Shown: in pieces, positions 1 to 5,431 of the stretch | Layout of the letters: each line of letters begins with the position of its first letter | How positions within the stretch are numbered: position 1 is the first letter of the stretch | Source of the DNA: an uncultured Opitutia bacterium | GTDB taxonomy: Bacteria; Verrucomicrobiota; Verrucomicrobiia; Opitutales; UBA953 | Assembly (NCBI GenBank): GCA_903957465.1 | Contig: CAJBPJ010000218.1 | Coordinates: 1 to 5,431, forward strand | Length of the DNA stretch: 5,431 nucleotides | Direction of reading: 5' to 3' | The notes under the pieces: generated by a model | What the model saw: only the letters and a program-made list of their open reading frames with translations | Databases searched by the model: none | What the model was told of the DNA's origin: nothing | Made by a program: the position numbers and the translations under genes

Positions 1-1445
1 GCAAACAGCGTTGGTCCTTGGCGTTTTTCAGCACGTGGTACGAGCATCCAAAGGACATGTGCACAGAAAACGATGTGTCCTATCGTCATCAGTGAACCAC
101 AAATCGTCCTGGCAATATTCCATGGTTGGGCAGCCGCTGAAATCTGTGCGGGCGTCATGACGGCAGCATTCCACTGCATGCCTTGCATCCATCCATGAAT
201 GCTCATCACCACGACATAGCCAATGGTGCCAATTGCACAGAGCCAGAAGTGGAGGTGAATGAGCGCAGCCGAAGGCCACTCGCGCTGAGTCAGGCGTGGC
301 AGAATAAAGTAGAAAGCACCAAAGAGCGCCATCGTCAGGAAGGCATGCATCCCGTGGTGAGCATGGCCAATCGTGAAATTAGTGAAGTGCGTGATGGCGT
401 TAACATCGCGCAAGGCCATCAGCGATCCAGCGAAACTGGAGAGCGTGTAATTCATGGCACCAAAAACGGTAAAGCGAAGCGTTGGACTACCCCAAATCAC
501 ACCCCAAGCCTGTGAGCTCGTGGTCGTGTAATGGAAGTTGATAGCCGTCACGAGCACCGGAATAACCATCATCACTGACGCTACAATGCCAGCTGACTGC
601 AGCCATACAGGCACGGGACCACCGAGAAGGTGGTGAATGCCTGCCCAATTGTAAAACAGGGCAAACGACCAGAAGCCAACGACGGACAGGTAGTAGCTGT
701 GAATCGGGCGGCCGAGCACTTTCGGAATAAAGTAATACATCGATGCCACTCCTACGGGCGTCAAGAAGAGGCCAATGGCATTGTGGCCAAACCACCAGTT
801 GGTAATCGCTTGCACGGTTCCGCGAGCGGGGAACCAAAGGATCATCATTTGCGCGACCAAGTAGAGGATCGGCAGCCAGAACATCGCTGCTAAAATATAC
901 CACTGTGAAACGTAAACGTGCGTCGTCTGGCGACGGGAGAACGCTACCACCGACCACAAACCAATAAGCAGAAAACTCACCCCAAGCACAGGGGCCACTT
1001 CACGTGGCATCTCCAACCACTCAACGCCTGTCATTTGGCCACCAGCGATCGCAAACATACCGTAGACGAGTGTCAGATTCCAACCGATGCCGCCGAGGAT
1101 TGGCACCCACCCATTGCGCAACTCCACACGCGCGAGACGATGCATGAGCCATATGCTCACCGCAAAGATAGCATTAAAAGACCAACCGTACGCCACCATG
1201 TTGAGGTGCAATGTGCGGGAACGACCAAACGTGAATGCTTCGGTATTTAAGAACTCAGGCGCGTGCAATTTGATGGCTGAAATAACCCCTAAGATAGATC
1301 CGATAACCAGCCACAGTGCTGACATCACCGCAAAGAACACTACGGACGAGCGCATCGAACGGTCAATCTGAGCAACTCGACTCAAATTGCCCTCCGTGAG
1401 AGGGTTATTTCGGTTGAGAATATTTTGGACAGACGGCGAGGACAT
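1..1445 (-). CDS. ccoN: cbb3-type cytochrome c oxidase subunit I (CcoN), 3' end cut by window edge
   Basis: This is the catalytic subunit of a C-type heme-copper oxidase, which reduces O2 to water in the cytoplasmic membrane with electrons from cytochrome c and pumps protons. The frame is open from the ATG at 1445 to position 1 (481 residues, no stop), with about 12 predicted membrane helices. Visible ligands: low-spin heme His80 in RTLHLN (77-82); CuB His221 in WWFGHN (217-222) and His271/His272 in YNWAGIHH (265-272); heme b3 and heme b His361/His363 in TIGHAHHG (358-365). Tyr265, six residues before His271, matches the cbb3 cross-linked tyrosine of helix VII. WWFGHN plus the helix VII tyrosine separates this from A- and B-type oxidases. 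CcoN is usually about 470-500 residues, so the end is near, unless it is a CcoN-CcoO fusion as in some Bacteroidota; the window cannot tell. Oddity: Ala339 replaces a Glu conserved in proteobacterial CcoN. It starts 9 bp after the ccoS stop, with no Shine-Dalgarno. Confidence 0.95.
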   Translation of the reverse strand, partial: MSSPSVQNILNRNNPLTEGNLSRVAQIDRSMRSSVVFFAVMSALWLVIGSILGVISAIKLHAPEFLNTEAFTFGRSRTLHLNMVAYGWSFNAIFAVSIWLMHRLARVELRNGWVPILGGIGWNLTLVYGMFAIAGGQMTGVEWLEMPREVAPVLGVSFLLIGLWSVVAFSRRQTTHVYVSQWYILAAMFWLPILYLVAQMMILWFPARGTVQAITNWWFGHNAIGLFLTPVGVASMYYFIPKVLGRPIHSYYLSVVGFWSFALFYNWAGIHHLLGGPVPVWLQSAGIVASVMMVIPVLVTAINFHYTTTSSQAWGVIWGSPTLRFTVFGAMNYTLSSFAGSLMALRDVNAITHFTNFTIGHAHHGMHAFLTMALFGAFYFILPRLTQREWPSAALIHLHFWLCAIGTIGYVVVMSIHGWMQGMQWNAAVMTPAQISAAAQPWNIARTICGSLMTIGHIVFCAHVLWMLVPRAEKRQGPTLF

Positions 1446-1454
1446 GGAAATAGG

Positions 1455-1658
1455 TTATTGGGGGAAGCGATCCTGGACGACGCCTTCGGGTTCATCGGCG
1501 TCAAAGATAGCCCGGGAATCGCGCTCAAGATCTTCAAACTGACCACTACTACGCGACCACGTAAGCGCCCAGATAGCGGATCCTAAAAAGATAAAACCGA
1601 GGAGAAAAATCCCAAGAAGCGAAAAATCCCAAAAAGACTCAACAGGTGCGGGCGACAT
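1455..1658 (-). CDS. ccoS: cbb3-type oxidase assembly protein CcoS
   Basis: A 67-residue protein with one predicted membrane helix (about 12-34) followed by the CcoS family signature: an aromatic/basic end to the helix, then SGQFEDLE (38-45) and an acidic stretch FDADEPEG (52-59). In studied proteobacteria CcoS is needed for cofactor insertion into the cbb3 catalytic subunit, acting with the copper ATPase CcoI; that role is inferred here from family membership. The start ATG overlaps the stop of the upstream gene by one base (TAATG), and ccoN begins 9 bp downstream, so the assembly factor is made just before its client. In many proteobacteria ccoS instead ends a separate ccoGHIS operon; a position directly before ccoN is, from memory, seen in Bacteroidota-type operons. 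The short length is normal for the family. Confidence 0.85.
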   Translation of the reverse strand: MSPAPVESFWDFSLLGIFLLGFIFLGSAIWALTWSRSSGQFEDLERDSRAIFDADEPEGVVQDRFPQ

Positions 1659-1660
1659 TA
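1656..1660 (-). promoter_or_regulatory. TAATG stop/start overlap (translational coupling)
   Basis: The TAA stop of the 101-residue gene (1660-1658) shares one base with the ATG of ccoS (1658-1656). There is no Shine-Dalgarno motif in the 20 bases upstream, so ccoS translation probably depends on ribosomes finishing the preceding gene. The overlap is seen directly; the coupling is inferred. Confidence 0.7.
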
Positions 1661-1963
1661 TTTGGTTGGCTGTGACTGTGTACGGAACTTTGCGAAGATA
1701 GCATTATCTGCAGCCAAAAGTGCCATCGCTTGGTCAATGGGCACACGGTAGGTGCCATCAGCATTACGACCAGGCTGAGTGAGGGCAGCCTGTGCCTTCA
1801 CTTCAAGCTCGCGGCGCAATTGTACTTGTTGCGCCCGGTAAGCAGTGTCGGCTGGGGTCGAAGGACGAGTCATGAAGTAGGCCGTGGCAATCGAGCCAAA
1901 GGCGACGACGACGAAGGCCGCTGCGCCCAGCCAAGAGAGCGCGCTACGTGAGTTATCATTCAT
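1658..1963 (-). CDS. small single-pass membrane protein of unknown function, between actF and ccoS
   Basis: This 101-residue protein has one hydrophobic helix (about 11-31), a charged, probably helical stretch (38-61, with RAQQVQLRRELEVKAQ at 43-58), and a C-terminal segment DGTYRVPIDQAMALLAAD (69-86). There is no cysteine, no heme motif and no lipobox. The RVPIDQAM segment resembles a short 'R-(I/V)-P-I-(D/E)-x-A-M' motif that I recall in small proteins beside ACIII and oxidase genes in other bacteria; I cannot verify this here. I chose the ATG at 1963 because it overlaps the actF stop by 8 bp and leads straight into the membrane helix. An in-frame ATG at 2110 would add 49 residues lying wholly over actF, with no membrane-protein character. 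The position implies a role with ACIII, the oxidase or their association, but no function can be assigned. Confidence 0.75.
   Translation of the reverse strand: MNDNSRSALSWLGAAAFVVVAFGSIATAYFMTRPSTPADTAYRAQQVQLRRELEVKAQAALTQPGRNADGTYRVPIDQAMALLAADNAIFAKFRTQSQPTK
1956..1963 (-). promoter_or_regulatory. 8-bp actF/downstream gene overlap
   Basis: ATGAATGA holds the start of the small membrane protein gene (1963-1961) and the TGA stop of actF (1958-1956). No Shine-Dalgarno precedes it, so reinitiation after actF is the likely way the small gene is translated (inference). Confidence 0.65.
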
Positions 1964-3194
1964 GGTATTCAAGGGATTCGCTAATGCGTGGGTCGTGAAT
2001 AGGGATGCACTCGGCGTTACGTGCCGTGCGCAGGAAGATCGCGAAAACAAGGGCGCCAAAGCCAACCACGGCAAGCAGGTCGAGTCCGAGCTGTGGCACC
2101 AAGAATTCATTCACATGGAAGCCGACTTCACTCTGATCGTGAATTTTCCGAGGGATTGCATTCCACCAGAGGTCAACGAGTCCGCCGACAAAAATCAGGC
2201 TAGCAACCGCTACAATACGGCTGGCGACAATCTTGGTGCGGTAGAAGAGCAGAAGAATGAATGGCAGAAGGAAGAATCCAAAGACCATAAACATCGAAAC
2301 CCACCACCACTGACTCTTCTCCCCTGTGACAGCGTCAATCTCCCGAATATTGTACCAGAAAGTTTCTTCAGGAATATTGGCGTTATAGATAATGAAATAC
2401 TGCGAGAAGCTAATGTAAGCCCAGAAGACCGTGAACGCTAACATCAAGCAGCCAAGCACGTGGCGATGGGCTTGATTGAGCATTCCCCTCAACCAACCGC
2501 GGGTGGACAGTAAATGCGTCAAGATAACAGTAACCGAAAGCGCCATGCGGATAGCCAATGTGAAGAACCAAACGCCGTACATGGTTGAAAACCAGTGATA
2601 CGACAAAGCCATCAAGCAATCGAAGGCCAAGAACGTCAGCGTCAGCGCAGCAACGGGCACACCAGCCGCGGAAATAGCGTGAAGCGTGTGCGTGTGACCC
2701 GCCGTACGATCACCGTCTTGACGGAACGACCAATGGCGCAAAGCCCAACCGAGACCGCCAAAGACAATCACGTAAAAGCCGATACGGCCCAAGAAGAAGG
2801 GTTCGTTTAAGAACCAGGATTTCGCATGGATTGCGTGATCAGTAGCACTCGTCCACTCCCAGACAGCATGACGTGTAGAGGGGTTTAGTGCCAGTGGAGC
2901 CACACCTAAGAGGATAACGATGGGTAGCGCAGGGAGTAAAAATTCCCACGAGCGACGAATAATCGGTGCCCAGCCGGCGTCAAACAGCCGGGTAATCATT
3001 GTAAGCATCAATATACCAACCAGAACTGAGATCCAAAACATCGCACCAAAAAGCAGTGACATCTGATTGCGGGCGCCCTCAACCATCGGGGTGAAGAAGG
3101 CGAAGCCGTAAACGGTACCGATGCAAACCGCAGCAATCGCTGCGAGCAAAGGCCAGCGCGCTGACCAAGCAGAAGGGGAACAGGAGTCGCTCAT
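1956..3194 (-). CDS. actF: alternative complex III membrane subunit ActF (NrfD-like)
   Basis: A 412-residue polytopic membrane protein with about ten predicted helices (roughly 14-34, 46-68, 84-103, 138-155, 173-193, 203-230, 247-267, 297-317, 325-345, 370-389). It matches ActF, the smaller of the two NrfD-like subunits of alternative complex III, which oxidises quinol in the membrane. Recognisable segments are FDCLMALSYHWFSTMYGVWF (191-210), SQYFIIYNANIPEETFWY (264-281), and the C-terminal DPRISESLEY (401-410), an ending I recall as typical of ActF. The length is normal for the family. The ATG at 3194 follows the actE stop by 9 bp and leads directly into helix 1; there is no Shine-Dalgarno. 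NrfD-like proteins bind no heme themselves; whether ActF or only ActC carries the working quinol site cannot be decided from this sequence. Confidence 0.93.
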   Translation of the reverse strand: MSDSCSPSAWSARWPLLAAIAAVCIGTVYGFAFFTPMVEGARNQMSLLFGAMFWISVLVGILMLTMITRLFDAGWAPIIRRSWEFLLPALPIVILLGVAPLALNPSTRHAVWEWTSATDHAIHAKSWFLNEPFFLGRIGFYVIVFGGLGWALRHWSFRQDGDRTAGHTHTLHAISAAGVPVAALTLTFLAFDCLMALSYHWFSTMYGVWFFTLAIRMALSVTVILTHLLSTRGWLRGMLNQAHRHVLGCLMLAFTVFWAYISFSQYFIIYNANIPEETFWYNIREIDAVTGEKSQWWWVSMFMVFGFFLLPFILLLFYRTKIVASRIVAVASLIFVGGLVDLWWNAIPRKIHDQSEVGFHVNEFLVPQLGLDLLAVVGFGALVFAIFLRTARNAECIPIHDPRISESLEYHE

Positions 3195-3203
3195 GACAAA
3201 GTT

Positions 3204-3920
3204 TTATTTAGCGGAAGCCTTTACAGAGGCTGGGGTGAGTTCGGGCGGACAAGCTTGTGAAAGTTGTAATGCGCGCAGGTAGGCAACAACCGCCCAGCGC
3301 TCCTCCGGCGAAAGATAAGCACCGTAAGGCTGCATGGTGTTTTTACCATTGGTAATCACATCATAGAGCTGCCCATTGGGATAGGCGCGGTAGAGTGCTG
3401 TCTGCAGATTCGCGATGGTGGGCATATTTTCCGCACCTTCGATGGCTGAGCGGGCTTTCAAGATGCCATTTCCATCGGCAGCTGCACCGTGACACACTGC
3501 ACAATAAATCCCATAGTACTTCTGGCCGAGTGCGAGGACGGATGAATCAATGACGTATGGTAAAAGCTTCCCGTCTGCTCCTTGCGTCAGAGATTGCGCA
3601 GGGAAATTAGGCAGGAAATTTCCCGATGCGTCTTTGCCTGTCACAAAACTTGGGTTCAGCGCTTGGACGTCGCGATAATTCGGCGAGAGTACGCGTGACG
3701 TTTCTAGGCCTGTACCACGCGCAACTGTACCTGGGACAGCCGGACGAGAGGCGCTGCCGTCGGCAAAGAAAGTACTCGCCCCTTGAGGGTCGTACTTGGA
3801 CTGATAATCCATGTCATCGAAGACGTAGACAGGGGTGTCCTTGGAAACCTTCCCTTGGATACCGAGGAATGAAATAGTGGCGACCGTAAGGAAGCCGAGA
3901 ATAGCAAGTGCGATACGCAT
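3204..3920 (-). CDS. actE: alternative complex III monoheme cytochrome c subunit ActE
   Basis: A 238-residue cytochrome c. A hydrophobic N-terminal segment (about 3-20) serves as signal peptide or membrane anchor; no lipobox cysteine is visible. The single heme c site is CAVCH at 140-144, with a likely axial Met196 in NTMQPYG (195-201) and a typical C-terminal cytochrome c helix PEERWAVVAYLRAL (205-218). ActE passes electrons from the ACIII core to a soluble or oxidase-bound acceptor on the periplasmic side. I place the start at the ATG at 3920, 4 bp after the actD stop and directly before the signal sequence. An in-frame ATG at 4010 would add 30 polar residues ahead of the signal, overlapping actD, and is unlikely. 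The residues between the anchor and the heme domain (about 25-125) lack heme motifs. No Shine-Dalgarno is visible. Confidence 0.93.
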   Translation of the reverse strand: MRIALAILGFLTVATISFLGIQGKVSKDTPVYVFDDMDYQSKYDPQGASTFFADGSASRPAVPGTVARGTGLETSRVLSPNYRDVQALNPSFVTGKDASGNFLPNFPAQSLTQGADGKLLPYVIDSSVLALGQKYYGIYCAVCHGAAADGNGILKARSAIEGAENMPTIANLQTALYRAYPNGQLYDVITNGKNTMQPYGAYLSPEERWAVVAYLRALQLSQACPPELTPASVKASAK

Positions 3921-3924
3921 GGGT

Positions 3925-4497
3925 TCAGTCGCGGACGAGGGTGATGTCTTGCCCGCCGAGTGAAGCGAGGAAGTCGTAAGCTTGGTCAGGGTTACCGAAG
4001 CGAGGATCACTCACTTCGAGTACCACCATGAAGGCATCATCTGAAACGCGTACAAATTGTGGTACGTCGAAAAGCGGATGGTGGTGGCGTGGCAGACGGT
4101 TGAAAATGAACTGGCCGAAGAATGTACCGAATGCCGCAAAAAGAATCGTGCACTCGTAGATAACGGGGAACGGATAGATGATACTCCAGTAAGGCTTCGC
4201 GCCAACAATCAGCGGGTAATCGAAGCTATTGGTATACCATGTCAGCAAACAGCCCGCAACGAAACCGGTGAGGCCGCCAAGTAATGTCACCCGCGGGATC
4301 GAGGAGCGAGGCAACCCCATGGCTGCGTCCATACCGTGAACAGGAAAAGGCGTATAGACATCCCATTTCTTCCAACCGGCATCACGGATACGCTCCGCAG
4401 CGTGAAAAATCTCGGCGACGCTGCGGAAACTACAGGCGACGCCAAACACGCGCTCTTCACGGCGCGGTTGAGTGTCTTGAGAAGATGGATTATTCAT
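3925..4497 (-). CDS. actD: alternative complex III subunit ActD (DUF3341 family)
   Basis: A 190-residue protein of the DUF3341/ActD family. A soluble N-terminal part (1-68) carries VFGVACSF (17-24) and the family hallmark YTPFPVHGMD (48-57). Two membrane helices follow (about 71-88 and 109-133), then a soluble C-terminal part with HHHPLFDVP (138-146) and DDAFMVVLEVSDP (153-165). In ACIII structures ActD is a membrane subunit packing against ActC and ActF; it carries no cofactor and its exact task is unclear. The length is normal for the family. The ATG at 4497 lies 19 bp after the actC stop, and actE begins 4 bp after its end. The upstream 19 bases hold no convincing Shine-Dalgarno. Confidence 0.92.
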   Translation of the reverse strand: MNNPSSQDTQPRREERVFGVACSFRSVAEIFHAAERIRDAGWKKWDVYTPFPVHGMDAAMGLPRSSIPRVTLLGGLTGFVAGCLLTWYTNSFDYPLIVGAKPYWSIIYPFPVIYECTILFAAFGTFFGQFIFNRLPRHHHPLFDVPQFVRVSDDAFMVVLEVSDPRFGNPDQAYDFLASLGGQDITLVRD

Positions 4498-4516
4498 CGG
4501 TGTGCGTAGTCCGTGC

Positions 4517-5431
4517 TTAGCGGGCGTGTGGATCTGCCTGTGGGATGACAGATTTTATCTCCGCCATCGGCAGAAGTGGAAGGAAGCGAATAAAGAGCAG
4601 GAAGAGGACCGAGAAGAACCCGAAGGTACCAAAGAAGGTGAAGATATCGACGATGGTCGGGCTGTAGTAACCCCAACTCGATGGCAGGTAGTCGTTGGCC
4701 AGCGAAGTCACCGTAATGACGAAGCGCTCAAACCACATACCCACATTCACAAAGAGACAGATAATCCAAACAAGGGCATGATTTTCACGTACAGCCTTAA
4801 ACCAGAAGAACTGCGGCGAGATGACGTTGCATGTCACCATGATCCAATAAGCCCAGGCATACTGACCAAAGGCTCGATTGATAAAGGCGAATTTCTCGAA
4901 AGGATTACCCGAATACGCAGCGATAAAGAACTCAGTCGCATAGGCGTAACCGACCATCGAACCTGTGGCCAAGATGATCTTGGTCATATTGTCGATGTGG
5001 TACTGATTGATGGTATCGTGCAGGCGATAAATCGCACGCAGCGGGAGCATCAAAGTCAGCACCATTGCAAAGCCAGAGAAGATAGCACCTGCCACGAAGT
5101 AAGGAGGGAAGATGGTAGTGTGCCAGCCGGGGACGTTGGAAACTGCGAAGTCAAACGAGACGATGGTGTGCACTGAAAGCACCAAAGGCGTCGAGAGGCC
5201 GGCAAGTAACAGGTAGGCCATTTCGAAGTTTGACCATTGGCGATTACCGTTGCGCCAACCCATAGCGAGGAAGCTATAGACTGCCTTGCGCCACCAGGTA
5301 CGTGCGCGGTCACGGATCGTCGCAAGGTCAGGAACCATGCCCATATACCAGAAGAGCGTTGAAACTGTGAAGTAAGTTGAGACCGCAAAGACGTCCCACT
5401 CCAAGGGAGAGCGGAATTGTGGCCAGATACC
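4517..5431 (-). CDS. actC: alternative complex III NrfD-like membrane subunit ActC, 5' end cut by window edge
   Basis: The last 304 residues of ActC, the large NrfD/PsrC-like membrane subunit of alternative complex III, proposed to hold the quinol-oxidising site beside the iron-sulfur subunit ActB. The frame is open to the right edge. The first visible residues GIWPQFRSPLEWDVFAVSTY are internal to the family, so a TTG at 5404 is simply a Leu codon and not a start. Family segments include SVHTIVSFDFAVSNVPGWH (86-104 of the visible part), FPPYFVAGAIFSGFA (108-122) and MWFERF (232-237). About seven helices are visible (roughly 14-32, 72-92, 110-130, 150-172, 191-215, 219-240, 262-283). Family members are about 450-480 residues, so about a third is missing. 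actA and actB would be expected just beyond the right edge, as in the usual actABCDEF order. Confidence 0.95.
   Translation of the reverse strand, partial: GIWPQFRSPLEWDVFAVSTYFTVSTLFWYMGMVPDLATIRDRARTWWRKAVYSFLAMGWRNGNRQWSNFEMAYLLLAGLSTPLVLSVHTIVSFDFAVSNVPGWHTTIFPPYFVAGAIFSGFAMVLTLMLPLRAIYRLHDTINQYHIDNMTKIILATGSMVGYAYATEFFIAAYSGNPFEKFAFINRAFGQYAWAYWIMVTCNVISPQFFWFKAVRENHALVWIICLFVNVGMWFERFVITVTSLANDYLPSSWGYYSPTIVDIFTFFGTFGFFSVLFLLFIRFLPLLPMAEIKSVIPQADPHAR

Noticed and set aside
487..957. Minus-strand open frame of 156 codons in another frame
   Set aside because: It lies inside ccoN, whose own frame carries all the heme and copper ligands across the same bases.
1446..1454. Possible separate promoter for the oxidase genes before ccoN
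   Set aside because: Only 9 non-coding bases are present and no -35/-10 pair could be made out inside ccoS; readthrough from the ACIII genes is simpler.
1964..2110. N-terminal extension of the small membrane protein from an ATG at 2110
   Set aside because: The extra 49 residues overlap actF entirely and look like out-of-frame translation; the ATG at 1963 fits the overlap and the membrane helix.
1884..2441. Plus-strand open frame of 185 codons
   Set aside because: It lies antisense to actF and the small membrane protein gene; its protein is polar and low in recognisable motifs, while the minus strand encodes a clear family member.
3921..4010. N-terminal extension of actE from an ATG at 4010
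   Set aside because: It would put 30 polar residues before the signal sequence and overlap the end of actD; the ATG at 3920 begins right at the signal segment.
4502..5176. Plus-strand open frame of 224 codons
   Set aside because: It is antisense to actC, rich in charged residues with no domain character, and explained by the codon pattern of the opposite strand.

Overview
The window is one tightly packed minus-strand operon for a bacterial aerobic respiratory chain; essentially every base is coding. Read in transcription order (right to left) it holds the end of actC (4517-5431, cut by the right edge), actD, actE and actF of alternative complex III (ACIII, a quinol:cytochrome c oxidoreductase). 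These are followed by a small unassigned membrane protein, a CcoS-type cbb3 oxidase assembly protein, and most of a cbb3-type cytochrome oxidase catalytic subunit I (CcoN), which is cut by the left edge at position 1. No tRNA, rRNA, CRISPR, mobile element, terminator or clear internal promoter was seen.

The junctions are very short: 19, 4 and 9 bp gaps through the ACIII genes, an 8-bp overlap from actF into the small gene, a 1-bp TAATG overlap into ccoS, and 9 bp before ccoN. This supports a single cotranscribed unit. None of the six starts seen has a convincing Shine-Dalgarno sequence.

The genes work together as follows. ActC and ActF are integral membrane subunits of the NrfD-like quinone-interacting type. 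ActD is a two-helix membrane subunit, and ActE is a membrane-anchored or exported monoheme cytochrome c. Electrons from quinol would pass through ACIII hemes to a cytochrome c and then to the cbb3 oxidase encoded just downstream, which reduces O2. Placing both in one operon suggests matched expression and possibly a physical ACIII-oxidase supercomplex (inference).

The organism is a Gram-negative-type aerobic bacterium with moderate GC. ACIII followed by ccoS and then ccoN, with weak Shine-Dalgarno signals, fits Verrucomicrobiota or Bacteroidota-like lineages. I lean towards Verrucomicrobiota, but this rests on recalled gene order only and confidence is low. The most notable points are an Ala (residue 339) in CcoN where canonical cbb3 oxidases have a conserved Glu next to the heme b3 ligand, and the unassigned 101-residue membrane protein between the two complexes.
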